The notes under the pieces: generated by a model
Told to the model about the DNA's origin: nothing
Seen by the model: only the letters and a program-made list of their open reading frames with translations
Databases searched by the model: none
Position numbers and translations under genes: made by a program
Source of the DNA: Candidatus Latescibacterota bacterium
GTDB taxonomy: Bacteria; Latescibacterota; 4484-107; B68-G9
Direction: 5' to 3'
Length of the DNA stretch: 12,796 nucleotides
Assembly: GCA_012961755.1 (NCBI GenBank)
Contig: DTYS01000004.1
Coordinates: 1-12,796, forward strand
Shown here: piece by piece, positions 1 through 6,109 of the stretch
Layout of the letters: the number at the start of each line of letters is the position of its first letter
Position numbering within the stretch: position 1 is the stretch's first letter

Positions 1-51
1 GATCTCCTCGGGGGGGTTGTCGCCCCCGAGGGTGTCCAAGACGATCCTCAC
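1..51 (-). CDS. plsX: Phosphate acyltransferase PlsX, N-terminal 17 codons (partial)
   Basis: Only the first 17 codons are present; the gene runs off the left edge. They read MRIVLDTLGGDNPPEEI, which matches the start of PlsX, usually of the form MRIAvDaMGGDhAPxei. PlsX makes acyl-phosphate from acyl-ACP for membrane phospholipid synthesis, in the cytoplasm at the membrane. The chosen start is GTG at 49-51, with AGGAG at 59-63 leaving 7 bases of spacing. A second GTG sits directly before it at 52-54. An ATG at 54-56 is out of frame and meets a stop two codons later. The gene begins 21 bases after the tRNA-Leu 3' end, and I see no terminator or second promoter between them. Short, but the GGD motif at the extreme N-terminus is distinctive. 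Confidence 0.75.
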   Translation of the reverse strand, partial: MRIVLDTLGGDNPPEEI

Positions 52-72
52 CACATCACTCCTAAAGATTAA

Positions 73-156
73 TGCCGAGGGCGGGAGTCGAACCCGCACG
101 GCCCGAAGGCCACTGCCCCCTCAAGACAGCGCGTCTGCCAGTTCCGCCACTTCGGC
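73..156 (-). tRNA. tRNA-Leu (anticodon GAG)
   Basis: Read on the minus strand this folds as a class II tRNA of 84 nt. The 7-bp acceptor stem has one A-C mismatch at its sixth pair. The anticodon stem is CTGTC/GGCAG with loop TTGAGGG. The long variable arm is GGCC-TTCG-GGCC, and the T arm is GCGGG-TTCGACT-CCCGC. The anticodon GAG is at 120-122 and reads CUC leucine codons, which the neighbouring genes use heavily. The discriminator base is A. CCA is not encoded, because the next bases are TT, so it must be added afterwards. Confidence 0.96.
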
Positions 157-166
157 ACCTGTCGGT

Positions 167-196
167 ATAATATACAAAAATTCCTTCCCCTGTCAA
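167..196 (-). promoter_or_regulatory. Sigma70-type promoter for tRNA-Leu and probably plsX
   Basis: A perfect -35 box TTGACA (191-196) and a -10 box TATTAT (167-172) are separated by 18 bp on the minus strand. Transcription would start around position 160, just before the tRNA 5' end at 156. This is one of the best promoter matches in the window. It may also serve plsX, since nothing between tRNA and plsX looks like a terminator. Confidence 0.75.
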
Positions 197-201
197 GTCC
201 C

Positions 202-230
202 TTGCTAAGATCCGTAGAAAGTGTTAACTT
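202..230 (+). promoter_or_regulatory. Possible weak promoter for the EamA transporter gene
   Basis: TTGCTA (202-207) and TAACTT (225-230) are spaced by 17 bp and point toward the transporter gene at 270. The match is weak (4/6 and 3/6). The site lies in the 113-bp divergent gap between the tRNA and this gene, where a rightward promoter is expected. Nothing else stands out in that gap. Confidence 0.25.
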
Positions 231-269
231 TGCTGGGCAAGTTAGGGACATCTCGACGATCGGAGGACG

Positions 270-1142
270 ATGGAAGAGGTCGTCGAAGGTAGGATGTCGG
301 CGAGGCTCGTCCTTTTCACACTCTTCCTTTGCGTGCTGTGGGGGGGCCTTACCCCTGCCGTGAAGGTCGCACTGAGGGACATCCCTCCCTTGGGGCTTGC
401 GGGCGTGAGGTTCGGGATCGCCGGGGTCGTCCTCTGGACGTGGTGTCGCATCCGAGGAATAAAGCTCGGGCCGTCCCAGGGGGAATGGGTCCACCTGGCC
501 CTGGTCTCAGCCTGTTTCGTGGCCCAGATGTCCTCAATAAACCTCGGGGTCAAATATACGTCCGCTTCCCACGCCATCGTCTTCCTCTACACCTATCCCC
601 TCTTCGCTTCCCTGTTCGCACATTGGACCGTCCCGGGCGACAAGCTCACCCTTCCGGTGATCCTCGGGCTCGCTCTCGCCTTCTTGGGGGTGGCCGTCAT
701 ATACGCTGAGGCCTGGGCGAAGGGGGGTAGGTTGGGAGACGGCCTCTCCCTGACGAGCGGGTTGATACTGGGATGGATGACAGCGTACATTAAGGTGCTG
801 CTGAGGAGGATGAACCTCTTCAAGATCCTCGTCTGGGAGATGGCATTGGGGGTTCCGGTTTTCTTCCTGGCGAGCATATTCTTGGAGTCCGGTCCTTACC
901 ACCTCACCCTCCCGGGCGCCATCTCGATCGTATATCAGAGCCTCGGGATAACCGTGGTGGGGTTCGCCCTCTGGGCGTACGTGCTGAGGCAGAGCCCCGT
1001 GGCCAGGTTCACCTCCTTCTTCTTCCTGACCCCCCTCTTGGGCATCGTCCTCAGCTATATAACCCTCGGCGAGCCAGTGACCCCTCAGCTCTCCCTCGGC
1101 ACCCTCCTCGTGGCTGGGGGGATATACCTCGCCAACAGGTAG
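270..1142 (+). CDS. EamA/DMT-superfamily transporter
   Basis: A 290-residue, strongly hydrophobic protein with about ten predicted membrane segments in two halves (roughly residues 10-140 and 150-288), the usual length and layout of EamA drug/metabolite transporters (RhaT/YdcZ type). The N-terminal half carries the family-like stretch FLCVLWGGLTPAVKVAL with conserved W-G and P, and the second half has VARFTSFFFLTPLLGIVLSY, typical of the last EamA helices (phenylalanine-rich, with TP and the LGEP turn). It should export or import a small metabolite across the inner membrane; the substrate cannot be read from sequence. GGAGG at 262-266 leaves only 3 bases to the ATG at 270. An in-frame ATG at 294 with AAGG just upstream is an alternative start that would remove 8 residues. 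Confidence 0.9.
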   Translation: MEEVVEGRMSARLVLFTLFLCVLWGGLTPAVKVALRDIPPLGLAGVRFGIAGVVLWTWCRIRGIKLGPSQGEWVHLALVSACFVAQMSSINLGVKYTSASHAIVFLYTYPLFASLFAHWTVPGDKLTLPVILGLALAFLGVAVIYAEAWAKGGRLGDGLSLTSGLILGWMTAYIKVLLRRMNLFKILVWEMALGVPVFFLASIFLESGPYHLTLPGAISIVYQSLGITVVGFALWAYVLRQSPVARFTSFFFLTPLLGIVLSYITLGEPVTPQLSLGTLLVAGGIYLANR

Positions 1143-1173
1143 GAGGGAGGGGAGGCTCGGATGGAACTACAGG

Positions 1174-1383
1174 ATGACCGAAAGCAGGCACGTGGTGTAC
1201 CCCAAGGATGCCGTCAGGCAGTTCGACGGGAGGTGGACGACCTCCTGCGCATACGTGGTGGTCGCCCTGGAGCCTTCTTCCGGGAAGGACTTCGATCCTG
1301 GAGAGGAGTACAGCACGTCGGAGCTTGCAAGGTTGGAAGGACTGGAGAGGGCAGTGGAGCTGTACAGAGGGGCGTTCAGATGA
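1174..1383 (+). CDS. Small protein of unknown function (69 aa)
   Basis: I do not recognise this gene. It would encode 69 residues with no membrane segment and no cysteine-pair motif. There is a hydrophobic beta-like stretch (CAYVVVALEP, about residues 25-34) and a charged, probably helical C-terminus (SELARLEGLERAVELYRGAFR begins near residue 49). Codon use (AGG Arg, GAG Glu, GTG Val) matches its neighbours, which supports real coding. It starts 31 bp after the transporter stop. The ribosome site is poor: only ACAGG abuts the ATG, and GGAGG at 1151-1155 is about 18 bases away. It ends 8 bp past the pyrF stop on the other strand, so the two genes converge and overlap at their 3' ends. The alternative frame beginning at 1161 has no such protein-like character. 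Confidence 0.5.
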   Translation: MTESRHVVYPKDAVRQFDGRWTTSCAYVVVALEPSSGKDFDPGEEYSTSELARLEGLERAVELYRGAFR

Positions 1384-2206
1384 CGCACTTCCTCATCCTC
1401 TCTACGAAGCTGACGGCTGCCTCCCTCGCAGCACCTGCGAAGTCCTGGCCGGAGGAGGTGTAGAGCACCGCTCTGGATACGTTGACCACCACCCCACCGC
1501 CGTCCTTCCCCGCGCGGACCGAGGCCTCCAGATCGCCACCCTGAGCCCCGACCCCTGGTACGAGGAACGGAAGGTCGGAGGCGACCTTCCTCACCTCCCT
1601 TACGGCCTCAGGGTCCTTGGCTCCCACTACCAGGCCGACCTCCCCACCTTCTGCCCACTTCGTGGCCATCTCGGCGACCCTGAGGTACAACGGCCTACCT
1701 TCCACGATTAGGAGCTGAAGCTCGCCTGCCGAGGGGTTCGTAGTGGCACATAGCACGAAGACAGCTCCGTACGCTAAGAACGGCTCCACCGCATCGTAGC
1801 CCATGTAGGGGTTCACGGTCACCGCGTCAACTCCGAGGTCCTCGAAGTAAGCTTCGGCGTACATCCTGGCGGTGTTGCCTATGTCCGCCCTCTTGGCGTC
1901 GAGTATGACGGGTATGTGGTCCGGGATGGACCTTATGGTATCCCTTAGGACCTTCCACCCCTCCTCCCCCAGGGCCTCGTAGAAGGCGATGTTCGGCTTG
2001 TAGGCGCAGACGAGGTCGGATGTAGCGGATATTATCTCCCTGAGGAACACCCGGACGTCGCCGTGCACGGCCTCCGGGAGCCTTCTGAGGTCGGGGTCGA
2101 GCCCGACGCAGAGGAAGGAATTCGAAAGACTTACGGCCCCTCGAAGTTTATTCAGGAATTTCCCTTCCACACTGTTCGTCTCGAATTCGGCCGGGAGCCC
2201 CGACAC
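1376..2206 (-). CDS. pyrF: Orotidine 5'-phosphate decarboxylase, type 2
   Basis: Catalyses OMP to UMP plus CO2, the last step of de novo pyrimidine synthesis, in the cytoplasm. The type 2 OMP decarboxylase signature LDAKRADIGNTA is at about residues 102-113, with the catalytic D-x-K-x-x-D. Upstream are FLCVGLDPD (32-39) and CAYKPN (67-72), and near the end NVSRAVLYTS, a likely phosphate-binding segment. At 276 aa it suits the family. The frame is open to a TTG at 2255-2257. I chose GTG at 2204-2206 because GGAGGA lies at 2215-2220 with 8 bases of spacing, and because family members start shortly before the FL..LR segment. GTG at 2168-2170 is a later alternative without a good ribosome site. 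It follows pfkB by 74 bp on the same strand, so co-transcription is likely. Its 3' end overlaps the small convergent gene by 8 bp. Confidence 0.93.
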   Translation of the reverse strand: MSGLPAEFETNSVEGKFLNKLRGAVSLSNSFLCVGLDPDLRRLPEAVHGDVRVFLREIISATSDLVCAYKPNIAFYEALGEEGWKVLRDTIRSIPDHIPVILDAKRADIGNTARMYAEAYFEDLGVDAVTVNPYMGYDAVEPFLAYGAVFVLCATTNPSAGELQLLIVEGRPLYLRVAEMATKWAEGGEVGLVVGAKDPEAVREVRKVASDLPFLVPGVGAQGGDLEASVRAGKDGGGVVVNVSRAVLYTSSGQDFAGAAREAAVSFVERMRKCVI

Positions 2207-2280
2207 TGCCACACTCCTCCAGACAGAGCTCCCTCGGGATTGGGCAGGAGTCCTCAAGTCCCCTTGGACATGGCCTGAAC

Positions 2281-3216
2281 TTATCCATTTTCTTCCATGA
2301 ACCTAAGGACGTCGCCCAGGGGCCTCACACCTGTCGTGCAACCTATGGCCTGTATGCAGAACGCTGCCACCGCGTTCCCAAGGCGGGCGCACCTTTCGGC
2401 ATCCCATCCCTCCAGGACACCCCTGAGGAACCCTGCGACGAAGCAGTCCCCTGCCCCCGAGGTGTCCACAACCTCGACCTCGTACGCTGGTATCCTCCCT
2501 TCGAAGTCCCCGGTCTTCAGCCAGAACCCTTCCGGCCCGAGCTTTATCCCCACAACTCCCGGACAGATGTCCTTGAGGACCCGACCCATCTCCTCGGGGT
2601 CGGAAGTCCCGGTTATGCGTTCGGCTTCCTCGAAAGAGGGGAGGAAGTAGTCCAAGTGCGGAAGGCAGGGGGAGACCCTTCCCATCCAGTCCTCCACTTG
2701 GTCGTTGAACGCCGTGTCCATGGACGTAGCCATGCCCTTGGACTTGGCTATTCTCAGAAGTTCCGCGGTCTGCTCGCCGTCGAACGTGGGCATAAGAAAT
2801 GTGCCGGCCACGTGGAGGAGCCGTGCCCCGTCCAAGGCGGTGAGGTCTACGTCGTCCAGGCAGAAGGTCCCGTTCGCCCCGAGGGTATGGAGGAACCTCC
2901 TGTGGCCGGTAGAAGTTATCATGGCGAACGTGAAGGAAGTGCTGACCTCGGGGTCCCTCACCACGTACGACGCGTCCACCCCTGCCCCCTTGAGTTCGTT
3001 GAGCACGAAGTCCCCGAACCCATCCTGTCCTACCTTCCCCACCACCCTGACCTCGGTCCCGAGCTTCTTAAGGGCTATGCCGGTGTTCGCAGCGCATCCT
3101 CCTATGTGCAGCTCCATCCTATCGAAGAGCGCAAGCCTGTCCTCTTCCGGGATGTAGTCTATCGGCTTTCCCATAACGTCCGCCACGAGTATACCCACCG
3201 AGACTACCTCGGCCAT
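2281..3216 (-). CDS. PfkB-family carbohydrate (or nucleoside) kinase
   Basis: A 311-residue ribokinase-fold kinase that transfers phosphate from ATP to a sugar or nucleoside. The first PfkB signature is around residues 38-53 (IGGCAANTGIALKKLG). The second is DTSGAGDCFVAGFL at 251-264, with D257 of GAGD as the expected catalytic base and the glycines forming the anion hole. Length is normal. The start ATG has AGGAGG about 5 bases upstream. The substrate cannot be assigned: ribose, fructose and nucleoside kinases share these motifs. Sitting upstream of pyrF makes a pentose or nucleoside substrate attractive, but that is inference. It lies 94 bp after the BFN/UVR gene. Confidence 0.9.
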   Translation of the reverse strand: MAEVVSVGILVADVMGKPIDYIPEEDRLALFDRMELHIGGCAANTGIALKKLGTEVRVVGKVGQDGFGDFVLNELKGAGVDASYVVRDPEVSTSFTFAMITSTGHRRFLHTLGANGTFCLDDVDLTALDGARLLHVAGTFLMPTFDGEQTAELLRIAKSKGMATSMDTAFNDQVEDWMGRVSPCLPHLDYFLPSFEEAERITGTSDPEEMGRVLKDICPGVVGIKLGPEGFWLKTGDFEGRIPAYEVEVVDTSGAGDCFVAGFLRGVLEGWDAERCARLGNAVAAFCIQAIGCTTGVRPLGDVLRFMEENG

Positions 3217-3310
3217 CTTGCCTCCTTGGTCTCTTCCGGGCTATATAAAAGGGGACCACCCCAGGGCGACCCCCTTATCACCCCAAGAAAGCCGGAAGGA
3301 GGGTCCGGGC
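3217..3310 (-). promoter_or_regulatory. Intergenic gap before pfkB with possible -10 box and inverted repeats
   Basis: This 94-bp gap holds TATATA at 3242-3247 (minus strand), a fair -10 box, but only a poor -35 (GTCGCC at 3265-3270, 17 bp away). Two inverted repeats are visible. CTTCCGG at 3233-3239 pairs with CCGGAAG at 3292-3298. A smaller GGGG-TGGT-CCCC (minus strand) is followed by TTTTAT, ending just upstream of the TATATA. It could be a weak terminator for the gene before, a leader structure for pfkB, or chance in GC-rich DNA. Confidence 0.25.
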
Positions 3311-3925
3311 TTAAGATTTCCTCCTGCGCTTCTCCAAGGCACTTAGTTCGTCACGGATCTTCGCTGCCTCTTCGTAGTTCTCGCTCTCTACGGCCTTCTG
3401 GAGCTTGAGGCGGAGAACTCCTATCTTCTTCTCAAGCTCCTCCTCCTCGGTCTCGGCGGCCGCTTCCACCTCGGCCGGGATTTCCCTGAGCTCTTCCGGC
3501 GATTCGAGCTTCACCTCCTCCTGATCCCTCATCTGCACCCCTGCCTCCTCCATGACCTCCTCGGCCACGTATATCGGGGCCTGCACCCTCAGTGCCAGCG
3601 CTATGGCGTCGCTCGGCCTGGAGTCTATCTCCAAGGTCTGCCCGTCCACCCTTAGGGTGATCAGGGCGAAGAAGGTGTTCTGGGCCAGTGCGTTGACTAC
3701 GACCTTCTCTACCGTGACCCCGAGCTGTTCGAGGATGCTCCTGAGCAGGTCGTAGGGCATGGGCCTGGGAGGCTCCCTGTTCTCCAACTTCATCGATATC
3801 TGGTTGGCCTCGAAGAACCCTATACCTATGGGGAGCACCATACCGCTCTCGTCGTCCTTGAGCAACACGAAAGGCCATTTGCTCGTAGGCTCTACGCCTA
3901 CCGCCATCACTCTTACCCGGATCAT
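3311..3925 (-). CDS. Bifunctional nuclease-like (BFN/DUF151) protein with C-terminal UVR motif
   Basis: 204 residues from the chosen start. Residues 1 to about 135 form the BFN/DUF151 domain, seen in the opening MIRVRVMAVG, LPIGIGFFEANQI, the segment RPMPYDLL, and SRPSDAIALALRVQAPIYV, the best conserved block of the family. After an acidic linker, residues 160-204 form a UVR (UvrB/UvrC) helical hairpin with the classic NYEEAAKIRDEL. Family members are reported to have DNase/RNase activity or are simply uncharacterised, and the UVR motif is a protein-interaction element. The frame is open to a TTG at 3994, but that TTG is the first part of a TTGACA promoter box. The ATG at 3923-3925 has AGGAGG with about 6 bases of spacing and matches the family N-terminus. 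Confidence 0.9.
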   Translation of the reverse strand: MIRVRVMAVGVEPTSKWPFVLLKDDESGMVLPIGIGFFEANQISMKLENREPPRPMPYDLLRSILEQLGVTVEKVVVNALAQNTFFALITLRVDGQTLEIDSRPSDAIALALRVQAPIYVAEEVMEEAGVQMRDQEEVKLESPEELREIPAEVEAAAETEEEELEKKIGVLRLKLQKAVESENYEEAAKIRDELSALEKRRRKS

Positions 3926-3965
3926 AGCGCCCTCCTTTCCGACTTTCCGTGGGATCGACGTTTTA

Positions 3966-3994
3966 TAATTAAACAACTTTCGGAGAACTGTCAA
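3966..3994 (-). promoter_or_regulatory. Sigma70-type promoter for the BFN/UVR gene
   Basis: A perfect -35 TTGACA (3989-3994) is followed after 17 bp by an AT-rich -10 region TAATTA (3966-3971), or after 18 bp by AATTAT. It sits in a 121-bp gap between the histidine kinase stop and the BFN start and would give a leader of about 35 nt. It suggests that this gene, pfkB and pyrF can be transcribed apart from the kinase. I found no convincing terminator in the rest of the gap (3995-4046). Confidence 0.6.
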
Positions 3995-4046
3995 GAGTTT
4001 TTTGAAGACGGGAAAAGGGCTACAAAGATTTGACTTCCGGAGAAGG

Positions 4047-5354
4047 TTATCTTATATTTGGTCCCCAGGGGAGGAAAACGACGAAGGATGTCCTGCCGGG
4101 GCGGCTTCTTAGGTGGACCTCTCCGCCGTGGGCTCTAACTATACGCCGGACTATGTAAAGCCCGAGCCCACTTCCTTTTTCCTTGGTGGTGAAGAAGGGA
4201 TGGAATATCTTCTCCCTGACCTCGTGGGGGACGCCGTGACCGTTGTCCTCTACGGAGATGTAGGCCCCCTTCCGGGACTTCCTCACGGAAACGCGGATGC
4301 GAGGGTCTGGGACCTCGGAGAGGGCGTCCTTGGCGTTGGAGAGAAGGTTCAGCAAAACCTGGCGGATGCGGTTTGGATCGACGTGTACAACGACCGACTT
4401 GGGAGGGAGGTCCACCTCCACCTTAGGTCCGTCCTTGGGGAAGGCGTCCACCACATCCCTTATCAGAGCCACGAGGTCGCAGGGTTCGGGGTTTATGGTC
4501 TCCTCCCTGGAGAGGCTCAGGTAATGGTCGGTGAGCTCCCTTATCCGATCTACCTCCTCCAATATGAAATCCACGAGCCTAGGGTCTACGCTCTTTCCAT
4601 ATTTCGAGCGGAGCCTGACAGCTGCAGTGCGGACGATGCTCAAGGGGTTGCGGATTTCGTGGGCCATCTGGGCAGCCATGCGCCCCATAGCTTCCGAGAT
4701 CTCCGCCCTGGCCAGGGCCTCCTCCGCGGACGAGAGCCAGGAGAGGGCATAATATGCGAGGGACGCTATGGCCACGGCCAGGAGGAGGCCGAAGAGGCCG
4801 AAGGTTACGAAGTACCTCCTTATGTGCGAGAGGGTGCTGAAGTACTCCGCGGAGCCCTCCACCCCTATCACCGCCACCACGTGTCCCCCTTCGTCCCGGA
4901 CGGGAGCGTAAGCGCTCTTGAGGTAGGACCCCCCGACCTTGTAAAGTCGGCTGGAGCTGGTCTGCCCCGCCGCGGCCCTGAGGAGGGGACCGAGCGCAAA
5001 GGGAGGAAAGGAACCTCCGCTGAGGCGGTAGTATCCTCTGATGTCGTATTTGAGTTCGAGGTCGGGCCCGAAGAAGTAGATGTTCTCAAGGTCCCCTTCG
5101 TCGGAGGCGGCCTTCAAGGTGGGGGCGAGCTCGTCCGCAGCCCATCCTTCCCCCGAGACCAAGGCGTCCGCCCGTTCGGGGCCTACGAGCAAGGCCGTCC
5201 ATTGGGCCAAGGTCCTGAGTCGGGAGTCCAGGTCCTGCTCGGAGAGCCCTTCCGTCCTCCTGTACAGGGCCCATCCGGCCAATTCCAGGACCACCAGGGA
5301 GCATACGGCGATCCCGGCGGCCCAGAGGGCCGGGTTCCTACTGAGGGCACTCAT
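4047..5354 (-). CDS. Membrane sensor histidine kinase with Cache-like sensor (orphan)
   Basis: 435 residues. Membrane segment 1 is at about residues 10-31 and segment 2 at 183-207, leaving about 150 residues outside the cell. The segment from 92 to 172 (IYFFGPDLELKYD, then LKSAYAPVRDEGGHVVAVIGVEG) resembles a single Cache/PDC sensor that binds a small ligand. No HAMP domain is evident. The kinase core is complete: H-box AHEIRNPLS with the phospho-acceptor at H232, N-box NLLSNAKDAL (336-345), G1 DNGHG (370-374), F-box FHPFFTTK (384-391) and G2 GSGLGLYI (394-401). No response regulator gene is next to it, so the partner must lie elsewhere. A stop codon sits in frame two codons before the ATG, which fixes the start region. 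There is no Shine-Dalgarno sequence, and the promoter upstream predicts a nearly leaderless mRNA. Confidence 0.93.
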   Translation of the reverse strand: MSALSRNPALWAAGIAVCSLVVLELAGWALYRRTEGLSEQDLDSRLRTLAQWTALLVGPERADALVSGEGWAADELAPTLKAASDEGDLENIYFFGPDLELKYDIRGYYRLSGGSFPPFALGPLLRAAAGQTSSSRLYKVGGSYLKSAYAPVRDEGGHVVAVIGVEGSAEYFSTLSHIRRYFVTFGLFGLLLAVAIASLAYYALSWLSSAEEALARAEISEAMGRMAAQMAHEIRNPLSIVRTAAVRLRSKYGKSVDPRLVDFILEEVDRIRELTDHYLSLSREETINPEPCDLVALIRDVVDAFPKDGPKVEVDLPPKSVVVHVDPNRIRQVLLNLLSNAKDALSEVPDPRIRVSVRKSRKGAYISVEDNGHGVPHEVREKIFHPFFTTKEKGSGLGLYIVRRIVRAHGGEVHLRSRPGRTSFVVFLPWGPNIR

Positions 5355-5363
5355 GACAGGTTA

Positions 5364-5392
5364 AGGATATGACGACCACCTCCGTTTGTCAA
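5364..5392 (-). promoter_or_regulatory. Promoter of the histidine kinase gene, predicting a leaderless mRNA
   Basis: A perfect -35 TTGACA (5387-5392) and -10 TATCCT (5364-5369) with the ideal 17-bp spacer lie on the minus strand. Normal spacing puts the transcription start near 5357, only about 3 nt before the kinase ATG at 5354. The boxes lie inside the first 24 bases of the divergent YkgJ-type gene, so polymerase binding here could interfere with that gene's transcription. Confidence 0.6.
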
Positions 5393-6073
5393 GGTCTTCC
5401 CCGCGTCCTGCGGGCACAGCTCGAGGTGTTGTACTCTCAGGTTCCGGCCACGGAGTGCGACAACTGTGGGAAGTGCTGTCAGCTCTCCGAGGAGGAGAGG
5501 AGGGCGGGATGGGTGACGATGTACCCCCTCTATGCGATAGAGTACATGAACATCTTGGACTTCGTGAGGACCGATCTTCCGGGTAGGGAGGACCTGCTGA
5601 ACTTCAGGGAGGAATGGCCATTGAGGTGTCCCTTCAGGGACGATTCCCTTCCCGGATGCGTCGTCTACCCCGTGCGTCCTCTGGTTTGCAGAACTTACGG
5701 GGTCCTCGGAAGTGAGGAAATAGAGGAGGCCATAAGGCGTTTTGGGAGGGGCATGCCGGCCTCCTGGATAGAGATCTTCAGGCGTTGGGAGGGAAGCCTG
5801 GTCTGCCCGAGGGTGAGGGTCACGGAGCCGGAGAAACTCCTACCTTACATGGAGGGGAGGATACATTACAGGTATATGGCGATGATCGAGAAGCTCAGCG
5901 AAGCGGTCCGGCTGCCGCAGGAGGGGAGGAGGGAGGACTTCAGGAGGATATCGGGGAAGGAAAGGGTCTCGAGGTGGACCTGGGGAGGCTTCAACGCCCT
6001 GATCCTCTCCCCGGACGACTGGTTCAGGGAGGAGTTCCCGGCATATTGGAGGGCCTCGAAGCTGGCGAGGTAA
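5369..6073 (+). CDS. YkgJ-family cysteine-cluster protein
   Basis: 234 residues carrying the YkgJ/UPF0153 cysteine pattern: CDNCGKCC (C30, C33, C36, C37), then RCPF (C87), GCVVYPVRPLVCRTYG (C97 and C107) and a late VCPR cysteine near residue 146. The family is thought to bind zinc or an iron-sulfur cluster through these cysteines; its biochemical role is not settled. It is probably cytoplasmic, with no signal peptide or membrane segment. AAGG sits only 2-3 bases before the ATG, a short spacing. The start lies 14 bp from the start of the divergent kinase gene, so its promoter must be within kinase coding DNA, and I see no clear one. It is the first gene of the rightward block. Confidence 0.88.
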   Translation: MTTTSVCQGLPRVLRAQLEVLYSQVPATECDNCGKCCQLSEEERRAGWVTMYPLYAIEYMNILDFVRTDLPGREDLLNFREEWPLRCPFRDDSLPGCVVYPVRPLVCRTYGVLGSEEIEEAIRRFGRGMPASWIEIFRRWEGSLVCPRVRVTEPEKLLPYMEGRIHYRYMAMIEKLSEAVRLPQEGRREDFRRISGKERVSRWTWGGFNALILSPDDWFREEFPAYWRASKLAR

Positions 6074-6109
6074 TCCGACGGGCTTCGGCCGACCTGGGGT
6101 GGTCCCGTC

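Noticed and set aside
2207..2280. Leader peptide or attenuator in the pfkB-pyrF gap (short frame ATG TCC AAG GGG ACT TGA)
   Set aside because: It has five codons, no clear ribosome site and no hairpin or U-tract; nothing supports regulation here.
3242..3252. Archaeal TATA box (TATATAAAAGG on the plus strand)
   Set aside because: The genes around it are bacterial and run on the other strand; no plus-strand gene begins nearby.
3251..3285. G-quadruplex in the pfkB upstream gap
   Set aside because: Only three G runs of four or more are present on the minus strand, so a standard four-run quadruplex is not supported.
2656..3408. A 250-codon plus-strand frame opposite pfkB and running into the BFN gene
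   Set aside because: It spans two genes and a promoter gap on the other strand and shows no family motif; pfkB carries both kinase signatures.
3926..3994. N-terminal extension of the BFN/UVR protein from a TTG at 3994
   Set aside because: The TTG is part of a TTGACA -35 box, the added residues do not resemble the family, and the ATG at 3925 has a good ribosome site.
4113..5372. A 419-codon open frame on the plus strand opposite the histidine kinase
   Set aside because: It is a shadow of the kinase gene. The kinase has every catalytic box, while this frame has no recognisable motif; GC-rich AGG/GAG codon use tends to leave such antisense frames open.
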